Below, one piece after another: positions 17,824 to 25,667 of a DNA stretch of 64,000 bases. The notes beneath the pieces were generated by a model. The model had not been told where the DNA came from. It did no database searches and saw only the letters and a list, made by a program, of their open reading frames with translations. This DNA comes from Christiangramia flava JLT2011 (lineage in GTDB: Bacteria; Bacteroidota; Bacteroidia; Flavobacteriales; Flavobacteriaceae), in contig NZ_CP016359.1 in NCBI RefSeq assembly GCF_001951155.1, forward strand, positions 3,558,001-3,622,000, read 5' to 3'. Position 1 is the first letter of the stretch; each line of letters opens with the position of its first letter. The position numbers were made by a program, and so were the translations under genes.

Positions 17824-17846
17824 AAACCTTCCGGAGTGGAAGGTTT
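17824..17846 (-). terminator. terminator between convergent operons
   Basis: An inverted repeat AAACCTTCC/GGAAGGTTT (17824-17846, five-base loop) is followed on the minus strand by a run of T. It ends the OsmC transcript 22 bases past its stop, and may also stop the ATP-grasp operon read from the other side. Confidence 0.65.
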
Positions 17847-17867
17847 GGATTATGTAGAAGCCCGAAT

Positions 17868-18281
17868 CTAGTTGAGATCGTAGCTTAAAGTAATTTCGGC
17901 ATTTAGCAGTTGTGAGATCGGACAGTTGTTCTTGGCATCCTGTACAATTTCATCAAATTTATCTTCATCGATTCCCGGTACAGCGGCTTTCAGCACCAAG
18001 TGAGATTTGGTGACTTTCCCATCTTCAAAAGTAATTTCGGAAGTAGTTTCCAGTTTATCTGGCGCAAAACCTTCTTCTGTTAGATTGGCAGACAGCTGCA
18101 TACTGAAACAACCTGCGTGCGCCGCACCGATGAGTTCTTCCGGGTTTGTACCATTCTTCCCGTCTTCGAACCTGGTCTTGAAAGAATACGTGGTATCCTT
18201 TAAAATTCCGCTTTCCAGGCTTACTGTTCCTGATCCTTCTTTAAGTGAACCGTTCCATACGGCTGATCCTTTTCTTTTCAT
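17868..18281 (-). CDS. OsmC-family peroxiredoxin-like protein
   Basis: The 137-residue protein starts at the ATG complementary to 18279-18281 (MKRKGSAVWNGSLKEGSG); an upstream in-frame ATG adds a 12-residue stretch not typical of the family. The two redox cysteines are conserved in AAHAGCFSMQL and NNCPISQLLNAE, and GTNPEELIGA is the family signature. OsmC/Ohr proteins reduce organic hydroperoxides with thiol electrons in the cytoplasm. The sequence is closer to OsmC than Ohr. It is monocistronic, with a terminator of its own and another separating it from the FKBP gene upstream. Confidence 0.88.
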   Translation of the reverse strand: MKRKGSAVWNGSLKEGSGTVSLESGILKDTTYSFKTRFEDGKNGTNPEELIGAAHAGCFSMQLSANLTEEGFAPDKLETTSEITFEDGKVTKSHLVLKAAVPGIDEDKFDEIVQDAKNNCPISQLLNAEITLSYDLN

Positions 18282-18356
18282 AATAATTAAATGATTTGTA
18301 CCTAAGATAAGAAGCATCTCAGAGAGGAGGAAAGATTTATAAAAACCTTAACCAAT

Positions 18357-18380
18357 GAAAAAGCCCGGCAAAACCGGGCT
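18357..18380 (-). terminator. terminator of the FKBP gene
   Basis: A strong stem, AGCCCGG/CCGGGCT (18362-18380, loop of five), is followed on the minus strand by TTTTT (18361-18357). It lies 24 bases after the FKBP stop and insulates that gene from osmC. Confidence 0.85.
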
Positions 18381-18403
18381 CTTAAAAATAATTTGAGAGA
18401 AAA

Positions 18404-18835
18404 TTACTTGATCTCTACCACTTCCAGGTCAAAAACCAGGTCTTTCCCGGCTAGTGGATGGTTTGCGTCTACTACGATGCTTGCATCCTTTACTTCCGTA
18501 ACCGTAAGATTGATCTCACGACCGTCTGGAGTTTTGGAAACCAATGGCATTCCAACTTCTGGTTTCAATTCGTCTGGAAGCTGAGATTTCTCTACTTCCT
18601 GGATCAATTCAGCTTTTGGCTCTCCATAAGCTTCTTCTTTAGGTATATTGATGGTCTTTTTCTCGTTCACTTTCATGTCGATAAGGCCTTTTTCAAAACC
18701 AGGAATCAGCTGGCCCTGCCCCAGAGTGAATTCGATTGGTTCTCCTCTTTCAACAGAACTATCGAAAACTTGTCCATCTGTTAATTTTCCTGTGTAATGA
18801 ACCTTAACGGTGTCATTTTGTTTTACTTGACTCAT
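18404..18835 (-). CDS. FKBP-type peptidyl-prolyl isomerase (SlyD/FkpB-like)
   Basis: The 143-residue protein has no signal peptide. Its FKBP core (VKVHYTGKLTDGQVFDSS, LGQGQLIPGFEKGL) carries the residues that bind the proline ring. An insert-in-flap chaperone domain (residues ~70-120, EAYGEPKAELIQEVEKSQLP) follows, as in SlyD. The metal-binding His/Cys-rich tail of enteric SlyD is absent; it ends FDLEVVEIK. It accelerates cis-trans proline isomerisation and holds unfolded clients in the cytoplasm. It has a strong upstream promoter (18896-18926) and its own terminator, and so is a stand-alone, probably highly expressed gene. Confidence 0.9.
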   Translation of the reverse strand: MSQVKQNDTVKVHYTGKLTDGQVFDSSVERGEPIEFTLGQGQLIPGFEKGLIDMKVNEKKTINIPKEEAYGEPKAELIQEVEKSQLPDELKPEVGMPLVSKTPDGREINLTVTEVKDASIVVDANHPLAGKDLVFDLEVVEIK

Positions 18836-18895
18836 AAAAAATATTTTTCAGTTTACTTTTTTGGCTTTAAAATTCATTTTCAGCCATTTAAGCTG

Positions 18896-18926
18896 CAAAT
18901 GTACAAGTATCTTGCCGTAATCCAAA
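18896..18926 (-). promoter_or_regulatory. consensus promoter of the FKBP gene
   Basis: On the minus strand, TTTG (complement of 18923-18926), a 19-base spacer and TACATTTG (complement of 18896-18903) match the Bacteroidota consensus exactly. Transcription would start near 18890, giving a leader of about 55 bases. Confidence 0.75.
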
Positions 18927-19058
18927 TTGCTTTCTACTTTAACGATTTAGTTGTATATTTTGCAAATCCATTATTTAATTGGAAATTAGTTGTCAATCAA
19001 ACAACTTTTACTAGTCAATATTATTAATTTCATTTAAAATTTAACTTATTTCTGCCTT

Positions 19059-20525
19059 ATGAAAGAAAAGAAAATCGAAGAGAAGAAACCCAATTCCAGA
19101 AGGGATTTCCTCAAATCTACCGCTTTGGCTGCAGGCGCTTTTATGATCGTTCCGCGACACGTGCTTGGTGGCCCGGGCTACACCGCTCCAAGTGATAAAC
19201 TCGTGATTGCCGGTATTGGTGCCGGTGGAAAAGGAGAAAGCGATATCTGGAATTTTTATCAAAGCGGAAAGGCAGAAATTGCTTTTTTATGTGATGTAGA
19301 TGACAGGCGCGCCGCCACTTCCAGGGAACGCTTCCCAAAAGCCAAATATTATAAAGACTGGCGCGAACTGATGGATAAAGAACATAAAAATTTTGATGCT
19401 GTTTCCGTTTCGACTCCAGATCATAACCATGCCGTACAGGCCATGGCTGCGATGGAACGAGGGAAACATGTATATGTTCAGAAGCCGCTGACGCACGACA
19501 TTTATGAGGCACGTATGCTGGCTGAAGCTGCTAAAAGAAACAAAGTTGTAACGCAAATGGGAAACCAGGGAGCTTCAAATGACGGGACCCGACTTATGAA
19601 GGAATGGTACGAAGCGGGTTTAATTGGAGATGTGGAAGAAGTGTACGTTTGGACCAACAGGCCAGTGTGGCCGCAGGGAATTCCATGGCCAAAAGGTAAG
19701 AATGAAGTTCCTGCCGAACTCGACTGGGATCTATGGCTGGGAACAGCTCCTTATAAAGATTATGTAGACGGGCTGGTACCCTTCAACTGGCGCGGCTGGT
19801 GGGATTACGGAACTGGCGCGCTTGGAGATATGGGTTGCCACCTTATTGAGCCGCCATTCAATATTCTGGACCTGAAATATCCGAAAGATGTGGAATGTAG
19901 CGTAGGAACGGTATATGTAGACGAATTCCAGCAGGGTTACTTCCCGGAAAGTTGTCCGCCATCTAGTCATGTCACGATGACGTTCGACAGTAAAGATAAT
20001 AAGGATATTCGTCTTCACTGGATGGATGGAGGTATCAAACCAACCCGTCCTGAAGAACTAGGACCCGAAGAAACATTTGGTGATGGCGGGAACGGCGCAT
20101 TACTGATCGGGACCAAAGGAAAAATGATGTGCGGAACCTACAGTGAAAATCCGCAATTATTGCCAACCACTAAAACCAGCGAAGTTAGCGTTCCGCAGAA
20201 ATATGAGCGTGTTCCTGAAGGTGCCAACGGGCATTATGCACAGTGGGTAGAAGCAGCGATCGCCGGTTACGGTAATAAAACGGTAAGCTCGCCTTTTGAA
20301 ATTGCAGGCCCGTTAACCGAGTCTCTACTGATCGCCAACCTGGCTATTCGCGGTTACGATGTACAGCGAAAAGTGAAAAATGAAAAAGGGGAGGAGCGCA
20401 TTGTATACCCTGGAAGAGATATTAAAATGGTTTGGGATGCTGAAAATATGAAAGTTACTAACTTTGAAGAAGCGAACCAATTTGTGAAAAGACAATATCG
20501 AGATGGGTATAGTCTGAAATCTTAA
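19059..20525 (+). CDS. Tat-exported Gfo/Idh/MocA-family oxidoreductase
   Basis: The 488-residue protein begins with a twin-arginine signal (NSRRDFLKSTALAAGAFMI) and is therefore exported folded, probably with its nucleotide bound. The Rossmann start is LVIAGIGAGGKGESDI. The family motif follows as VSTPDHNHAVQAMAAMERGKHVYVQKPLT, where EKP is replaced by QKP, as in many secreted members. The C-terminal substrate domain holds the FNWRGWWDYGTGALGDMGCH block typical of periplasmic Gfo/Idh/MocA enzymes of Bacteroidota. Substrates in this group are sugars or their derivatives. A three-gene plus-strand run follows: stop TAA and the next ATG are adjacent. Confidence 0.88.
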   Translation: MKEKKIEEKKPNSRRDFLKSTALAAGAFMIVPRHVLGGPGYTAPSDKLVIAGIGAGGKGESDIWNFYQSGKAEIAFLCDVDDRRAATSRERFPKAKYYKDWRELMDKEHKNFDAVSVSTPDHNHAVQAMAAMERGKHVYVQKPLTHDIYEARMLAEAAKRNKVVTQMGNQGASNDGTRLMKEWYEAGLIGDVEEVYVWTNRPVWPQGIPWPKGKNEVPAELDWDLWLGTAPYKDYVDGLVPFNWRGWWDYGTGALGDMGCHLIEPPFNILDLKYPKDVECSVGTVYVDEFQQGYFPESCPPSSHVTMTFDSKDNKDIRLHWMDGGIKPTRPEELGPEETFGDGGNGALLIGTKGKMMCGTYSENPQLLPTTKTSEVSVPQKYERVPEGANGHYAQWVEAAIAGYGNKTVSSPFEIAGPLTESLLIANLAIRGYDVQRKVKNEKGEERIVYPGRDIKMVWDAENMKVTNFEEANQFVKRQYRDGYSLKS

Positions 20526-20978
20526 ATGACTCAATTCCTGTTATTTTATATTACGCCTGGTAAGTTCCGGTTTTTGCTGGTCCTTACCGGGCTTTTTCTT
20601 GTTACTGCCTGTGGTGAACGCCAGAAACTTCAGGAAAATGAAGTAGACTGGGATACGATTTGTGTGACGGCCACCGCATACAATTCGGTACATTATCAAA
20701 CAGAAGATAATCCCCGTATTACCGCCTGGGGTGATACCCTTAGGCCCGGAATGAATGCAATTGCTGTTTCCAGAGATCTCCTCAAAATGGGACTGGATCA
20801 TGATTCGCAGATCAAAATTGAAGGTTTTGACAGCATATTCCTGGTTAAAGACAAAATGCACTATCGATGGAGAAACCGGATCGACATTTATATGGGCCAG
20901 AATGTTTCTAAAGCCCGGGAATTTGGGCGTAAAAAGATCAATATCGCCTATATTTTTCAGAAAGACACGACCCGCTAA
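20526..20978 (+). CDS. 3D-domain (double-psi beta-barrel) lipoprotein
   Basis: The 150-residue protein has a signal peptide with a lipobox (LFLVTAC, Cys at about residue 29), so it is probably lipidated. The mature part matches the 3D domain (named for three aspartates) of MltA/YabE-like and RlpA-related proteins: VTATAYNSVHYQTEDNPRIT, AWGDTLRPGMNAIAVSRDLL and KDKMHYRWRNRIDIYMG. The relatives bind or cleave peptidoglycan or carry structural barrels, and this fits the small secreted stand-alone form. It starts directly after the oxidoreductase stop and lies 49 bases before the ion channel. Confidence 0.75.
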   Translation: MTQFLLFYITPGKFRFLLVLTGLFLVTACGERQKLQENEVDWDTICVTATAYNSVHYQTEDNPRITAWGDTLRPGMNAIAVSRDLLKMGLDHDSQIKIEGFDSIFLVKDKMHYRWRNRIDIYMGQNVSKAREFGRKKINIAYIFQKDTTR

Positions 20979-21027
20979 TTTTCAGGTTTTACGAGATTCT
21001 CCTATTTTCGGCATAAATTCTTCTGAA

Positions 21028-22092
21028 ATGCGTCACAAATATTTCCTCTTTTTCATCAGCCTGTTTTGCGGATTTCTATCATTTTCTCAGAATGACAGCC
21101 TGGTAGCTTCAGAAAAACTGGTAATCGGCATTACAGAAACACCGCCATTCGTGATGAAGACTCCCGGAGGTTATTCCGGTTTAAGTGTTAAATCGTGGAA
21201 ACTGGTGAATGATGAACTCAGAAGTGATTACGAATTTCGGGAATACGACGGGTTGAAGGAATTACTGAATGCTGTGGAAACCGGCGAAGTAGACCTGAGC
21301 ATCAACCCAATTACGGTAACTGATAGCCGTATGAAACGAATGGATTTTTCCCAACCCTATTTCATTTCTCACACCAGCATTGCCAAAAAAAAGGAATCTG
21401 CGGTCCTTAAACACCTAGCGAACCTTTTCAGCTGGGATTTCTTTTCGATCGTACTCCTGCTGCTTCTGGTGATCTTCATATTTGGGTTTTTAGTATGGAT
21501 CTTTGAAAGAAAGCGGAATCAGGAGGAATTTGGAACCGGTTTAAAAGGCATTATGCAAGGGTTCTGGTGGAGCGCGGTGACAATGACAACCGTGGGTTAC
21601 GGAGATAAATCGCCAAGGACAACCGGAGGGCGCGTTATAGGGTTAATCTGGATGTTCATGGCTGTGATCATCATCTCCAGTTTTACGGCCGGGATCGCAT
21701 CCTCGCTAACCGTAAAATCGATCAACGAAGAAATCAACGGCATCCAGGATCTCGGAAGGTTTGATGTAATGACGGTTTCCAGTTCCAGTTCAGATGAATT
21801 GCTGCAACTCTACAATATCGATAAAAATCTTGTTAGTAATGGTGCGGAAGGAATTGAAGCGGTTCTCAAAGACGAGGCGGCCTTATTCGTTTACGATGAA
21901 CCTATTTTAAAATACGAGATCGAAAGGCAAAAACTTCAGGATAAAATTGAAGTTCTGGAACAAAGCCTGAAAAAAGACTATTACAGCTATGCCTTTCCGA
22001 AGAATTCCAATTTGCTGAAGAAGATCAATCCTATCCTCGTTCACACGCTGAAAACGATGGAATGGTCTACACTTACTAAAGAATATTATTAA
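21028..22092 (+). CDS. prokaryotic ionotropic-glutamate-receptor-type potassium channel
   Basis: The 354-residue protein starts at the ATG at 21028 with a signal peptide (MRHKYFLFFISLFCGFLSFS); longer in-frame starts overlap the 3D gene in another frame. S1 of a periplasmic binding protein (residues ~30-125, LVIGITETPPFVMKT) leads to a channel: TM1 ~138-158, P-loop with selectivity filter TVGYGD (188-193), TM2 ~203-225. S2 then completes the binding fold (residues ~235-354). This is the GluR0 architecture, a ligand-gated channel with a potassium-type filter. The ligand is probably an amino acid but is not identifiable. It converges with a microprotein gene, sharing TTAA stops. Confidence 0.88.
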   Translation: MRHKYFLFFISLFCGFLSFSQNDSLVASEKLVIGITETPPFVMKTPGGYSGLSVKSWKLVNDELRSDYEFREYDGLKELLNAVETGEVDLSINPITVTDSRMKRMDFSQPYFISHTSIAKKKESAVLKHLANLFSWDFFSIVLLLLLVIFIFGFLVWIFERKRNQEEFGTGLKGIMQGFWWSAVTMTTVGYGDKSPRTTGGRVIGLIWMFMAVIIISSFTAGIASSLTVKSINEEINGIQDLGRFDVMTVSSSSSDELLQLYNIDKNLVSNGAEGIEAVLKDEAALFVYDEPILKYEIERQKLQDKIEVLEQSLKKDYYSYAFPKNSNLLKKINPILVHTLKTMEWSTLTKEYY

Positions 22093-22223
22093 CTGCCGAG
22101 GCCAAGATAGCCCAGCAGTATCCATAGTATAATAAATACCACGATCACGCCAATGCAGCCGCAACCTCCACCAAGTTTTTTGGCGCCCCATCCGGCCAGG
22201 ATCGCTCTCAATAAATTTTTCAT
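22089..22223 (-). CDS. 44-residue glycine/cysteine-motif membrane protein
   Basis: The frame reads MKNLLRAILAGWGAKK, then LGGGCGCIGVIVVFIILW and ends LLGYLGLGS before TAA. It has an amphipathic start, a GGGCGC turn and one transmembrane helix. Support: clean ATG, full-length frame, and a hydrophobic profile that is unlikely for random sequence. I recall similar GWGAKK-GGGCGC small proteins in other flavobacteria, but this was not searched. It may sit in the inner membrane; function is unknown. Its stop overlaps that of the ion-channel gene. Confidence 0.65.
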   Translation of the reverse strand: MKNLLRAILAGWGAKKLGGGCGCIGVIVVFIILWILLGYLGLGS

Positions 22224-22295
22224 CGAACTAATTTTTCTAAAATTACAATAGAATCATAGCCGATTTCTGACTTTGGGAAAACTTTAATTCGGCGG

Positions 22296-22940
22296 TTACT
22301 GCTTGATTTCGTTCATGAGTAAAAAGGCTTTATTAACGTATTCCTTTTCCAAAAACAGCGCGAAATAGTTGGAAGTGGAGATCATTTCAAAAACCGGGAT
22401 TCCTTCATAGGCCAGCAGCTTAAAAATGTAAAAGTACAAACCTACCGTTTGAGAACTATTCTGCGGAAGTGCGATGGTGATGGAAGAAAGTTCATCTTTT
22501 ACCGTTACCCGAACCTCGTTCCTGAAGAATTTTTCCACCACATCTTTCAGGGTGGATGAGACCAGAATATTACTTTCCTGGTAATTGCTTGAAATATTCA
22601 GATAAACGCCGGTTTGGTCTTTAACTTCTTCCAGAAGCCTGGCTTTATTGGCAATAATGGTTTTGGAATTCAGGAATGTGTATTCGGTAATGCCAGACCG
22701 AACCACGATATCGCCCATTTCACGAAGACTTCTCATATTGATCTTGGTGCGTTGCGGGGCATAGCGACGCAGGGCCATGATAATACTTCCCAGTTTAACC
22801 GGTTTCCGCATCTCTTTTTCAACTTCCGGCTGAATATCAGCAGCGAGTCCGCTGAAATTCACAATATCACGTGCGATCGCATCATCCAGAAACGGCTGGT
22901 GCCTGATGATGTCATGAACGCAGGTCGTAATCGTCTTCAT
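22296..22940 (-). CDS. ACT-domain protein divergent from aspartokinase
   Basis: The 214-residue cytoplasmic protein has a helical N-terminus (TCVHDIIRHQPFLDDAIARD followed by VNFSGLAADI and LGSIIMALRRY) similar to archaeal and Bacteroidota ACT-domain proteins. The C-terminal half reads as ACT domains: SSITIALPQNSSQTVGLYFY, GIPVFEMISTSNYFALFLE, and YVNKAFLLMNEIKQ. It has no kinase domain. ACT domains bind amino acids, so it may sense lysine or threonine and affect aspartokinase; this rests on position. A TACATTTG element (complement of 22964-22971) lies 23 bases upstream. It is divergent from lysC with ~100 bases between them. Confidence 0.65.
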   Translation of the reverse strand: MKTITTCVHDIIRHQPFLDDAIARDIVNFSGLAADIQPEVEKEMRKPVKLGSIIMALRRYAPQRTKINMRSLREMGDIVVRSGITEYTFLNSKTIIANKARLLEEVKDQTGVYLNISSNYQESNILVSSTLKDVVEKFFRNEVRVTVKDELSSITIALPQNSSQTVGLYFYIFKLLAYEGIPVFEMISTSNYFALFLEKEYVNKAFLLMNEIKQ

Positions 22941-22990
22941 TGTTAATTATTAAACATTTTGTGCAAATGTATATAAAATAGCAGGTAATT

Positions 22991-23021
22991 TTTGGTTCAG
23001 GCAAAGGAAAACCTAATTATG
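22991..23021 (+). promoter_or_regulatory. probable lysC promoter
   Basis: TTTG at 22991-22994, 19 bases, then TAATTATG at 23014-23021, one mismatch from TAnnTTTG. Transcription would start near 23027, about 14 bases before the ATG at 23041. Confidence 0.45.
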
Positions 23022-23040
23022 CAACCTGAAATTTCGAGTG

Positions 23041-24375
23041 ATGAAAGTTTTAAAATTTGGAGGAACATCAGTAGGTACAGCGGCAAGCATTCGCAACGTA
23101 CTGAAGATCGTGAATGGTATTGAAGGACACAGGCTATTGGTACTTTCGGCTATGAGCGGGGTAACCAATATGCTGGTACAATTCGCTGAAGCTTCGAAAA
23201 CCAAAAATGAAGAGCAAATTAGCGCGATCATTTCTGAACTTCAGCTAAAGCATTTTGAAGCGATCGAAGAGCTGCTTCCGGAAAGTGTTTTTCAGCAGGA
23301 AACTAAAGATCAAATCCTTTCATATTTGGAAGAATTACGGTCATTTTCTACTGAAGCTTTTTCCGCAGAAACCGAAGCCAAGATCACGACTATTGGAGAA
23401 ACCATGCTCACTTATATCGTCAGCCGATATTTTAGTGCCGCGGGACTTCCCAATCAATTGCTGAACGCCAAAACTTTCATGCAGGTTTCCAATCTGGAAA
23501 ATCCAGATACCCAAAAGGTCGGAAACCTGATTCAGCAGGAGCTGGATCAGTCGCAGGATCTTTTTATTACGCAGGGATTTGTGCGGTTGGATGCTACCGG
23601 CGCTATAAGCACTTTAAAGCGCGGCGGCAGCGACTACACGGCTACTATTATCGGGGCTGCGTTGGATGCGGAAGAGGTGCAGATCTGGACTGACATTAGT
23701 GGGATTCACAATAACGATCCGCGTTTTGTGGAGAATACCCACGCCATTTCTGAACTGAGTTTCGAAGAAGCGGCCGAGCTTGCCTATTTTGGCGCTAAAA
23801 TCCTGCATCCTCAAACCATTTCACCGGTCATTGGAAAAGATATCCCGGTATTTTTGAAAAATACCTTTACGCCAGAGGCCGCCGGAACCTGCATCACAGC
23901 AGAAGTTGCTCAAAAAGGCCTAAAAGCGATCTCTGCGAAAGATGGCATTACCGCTATTAAGATCAAGAGTAACCGGATGCTTATGGCTCATGGTTTCCTG
24001 AAAAAGATTTTTGAGATATTTGATAAATACGAGACTGCGATCGATATGATCACCACTTCTGAGATCGCGATTTCCCTTACTATTGACGATACGCATAACC
24101 TGGAGGCAATCTCCCGCGAATTGACCGAATACGGCGAGATAAGCGTGGACAGCGATCACAGCATCATTTGCGTGGTAGGCGAGGGGCTTATCGAAGATCG
24201 CAATACTTCCCGTTTGTTCGAGATCCTGCAGGATGTTCCTGTACGGATGATCTCTTACGGAGGAAGCAAAAACAATATATCGCTGCTTGTAGATACACGA
24301 CATAAAGTGGAAGTTTTACAGAAACTGAACGAAAAGTTATTCGTCAATCCACAGGTAGCGATGGCAGAAATTTAG
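23041..24375 (+). CDS. lysC: aspartate kinase
   Basis: The 444-residue enzyme phosphorylates L-aspartate, the first step towards lysine, threonine, methionine and diaminopimelate. The kinase domain carries KFGGTSVG near the N-terminus, ETMLTYI, FITQGFV, LKRGGSDYTATIIGA and the EVQIWTDISGIHNNDPR block. Two C-terminal ACT repeats occupy about residues 300-444, so feedback by an amino acid is likely. The start is the ATG at 23041; the GTG three bases earlier is an alternative. It is monofunctional, with no homoserine dehydrogenase fused. It is divergent from the ACT-domain gene and ends in a terminator that lies partly in the convergent glycosyltransferase gene. Confidence 0.94.
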   Translation: MKVLKFGGTSVGTAASIRNVLKIVNGIEGHRLLVLSAMSGVTNMLVQFAEASKTKNEEQISAIISELQLKHFEAIEELLPESVFQQETKDQILSYLEELRSFSTEAFSAETEAKITTIGETMLTYIVSRYFSAAGLPNQLLNAKTFMQVSNLENPDTQKVGNLIQQELDQSQDLFITQGFVRLDATGAISTLKRGGSDYTATIIGAALDAEEVQIWTDISGIHNNDPRFVENTHAISELSFEEAAELAYFGAKILHPQTISPVIGKDIPVFLKNTFTPEAAGTCITAEVAQKGLKAISAKDGITAIKIKSNRMLMAHGFLKKIFEIFDKYETAIDMITTSEIAISLTIDDTHNLEAISRELTEYGEISVDSDHSIICVVGEGLIEDRNTSRLFEILQDVPVRMISYGGSKNNISLLVDTRHKVEVLQKLNEKLFVNPQVAMAEI

Positions 24376-24414
24376 ATTGAGAATTTGGTTAAACTGTTTT
24401 TTGTGTAGTGAAAG

Positions 24415-24449
24415 ACCGTCGGTTTGAAATTTCAGCCGGCGGTTTTTTT
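24415..24449 (+). terminator. lysC terminator overlapping a convergent CDS end
   Basis: The stem ACCGTCGG/CCGGCGGT (24415-24422 with 24436-24443) is followed by TTTTTTT (24443-24449). It stops lysC 40 bases past its stop codon. Its 3' arm and the T-run lie inside the last codons of the glycosyltransferase gene on the other strand. Confidence 0.75.
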
Positions 24450-25655
24450 ATTCTTGATCTCGATGTATTTGGAAAGAAAACGCGTACTGCGCATCAGATG
24501 AAATTTCATCATTTCCCCGGTAAAATTACCCGATCGATGTTTTTCAATAGCTGCGGAAATTTCATGTATCCTACTTTGGAACTGGTTGCTGAAAAGCGCT
24601 GTGCGGAAATTTTCTAAAACTTTTTCCCCTTTTAAAACCGATTGTTCCCAGCTGGTCTGATCCTGATACAAGGCTACTGATTCCTTCACAAATCCTTCGG
24701 TATCCTGGCAGATCTTCCCAGGCCAGCTCGCCGCTTCCGCAATACCTTCTGCGCCCACAGGAAATGTGATCGAAGGCGTTCCAGTTTGCATCGCGTCAAA
24801 GAATTTTCCCTTCAAGCCTGCACCAAATCGCAGGGGTGCCAGCAATACCTTGTGTTTTCGAAAAACGGAAAAAGCATCTTCCACATGCCCTTGGACCAGA
24901 AAACCATTTTCAGGATCGTGAAGGGCTAAAATTTTACGATCGGGATAAGCGCCGTAAATGTAGAGATTTGCTTCTGGCAGTTTTTGCCTAATCGGTTTCC
25001 AAAGATTTCCTTTCAGATAGATTACGGCGTCTCGATTGGGCTTATGCAAAAAATTCCCGATAGACATAAAATCTTTTTTTTCAGTAAAACCTGGTTGTGC
25101 ACTTTCAGCCGGTTCGATTAAAAATGGTAAATAAAAGAGCTGTTCTTTGGGAAAGGAGAAATGTTCCTCGAGGATTTCCCATTCTTTTCGGGAAATGATC
25201 AGGTTCAGATCACAGCGATACATGGCTGAAATTTCCCTTTTGGCGATATCTGAAAAATAAAAACTGTCTTCAGGTTGCGCTGTTCTGTATGCCTGATCGC
25301 GTGCAGCCCTTAAAAAATGAAGATCTTCCGTATCCAGTATTTTCATGGCCCGAGGGCAATTTTCATCGATCTTCCAGCCAAATTGTTCTTCGGTCATAAA
25401 ACGATCGAATAACACCACATCCGGGGCCAGCGTTTGGAATTTTTCATCCATTTCGGAATCGTTCAGCTTCAGTTCCAGTAAACCAATACCCTTTTCAGAA
25501 AGACGGGCCGATCTTTCGGTTCTTGCAGCAGTACTTCCGAAGAAGATCTCATAGCCTTCAGCTAAAAAAAAATCGAGCAACTGCAGCATTCGTGTTCCGG
25601 CAGCTGTTGAGGAAGGCTCGGGAAAAGTATGACCAATAACAAGCAATTTCGGCAT
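24432..25655 (-). CDS. glycosyltransferase (GT-B, group 1-like)
   Basis: The 407-residue cytoplasmic enzyme has the GT-B form. Its N-terminal domain (KLLVIGHTFPEPSSTAAG) resembles those of GT4 transferases. A C-terminal domain (residues ~190-350) has the FMSIGNFLHKPNRDAVIYL start, the ANLYIYGAYPDRKIL strand, and the KVLLAPLRFGAGLKGKFFDAM block followed by GTPSITFPVGAEGI, where nucleotide-sugar binding and the E/G motifs sit. Substrate is unknown. It is in a two-gene unit behind the SLC13 transporter (12-base gap), an unusual partner, so the unit may be only transcriptional. Confidence 0.83.
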   Translation of the reverse strand: MPKLLVIGHTFPEPSSTAAGTRMLQLLDFFLAEGYEIFFGSTAARTERSARLSEKGIGLLELKLNDSEMDEKFQTLAPDVVLFDRFMTEEQFGWKIDENCPRAMKILDTEDLHFLRAARDQAYRTAQPEDSFYFSDIAKREISAMYRCDLNLIISRKEWEILEEHFSFPKEQLFYLPFLIEPAESAQPGFTEKKDFMSIGNFLHKPNRDAVIYLKGNLWKPIRQKLPEANLYIYGAYPDRKILALHDPENGFLVQGHVEDAFSVFRKHKVLLAPLRFGAGLKGKFFDAMQTGTPSITFPVGAEGIAEAASWPGKICQDTEGFVKESVALYQDQTSWEQSVLKGEKVLENFRTALFSNQFQSRIHEISAAIEKHRSGNFTGEMMKFHLMRSTRFLSKYIEIKNKKTAG

Positions 25656-25667
25656 GCCGCTAAAATA

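Noticed and set aside
20755..21027. 91-residue N-terminal extension of the ion channel
   Set aside because: It overlaps the 3D-domain gene in another frame and would hide the signal peptide that begins at ATG 21028.
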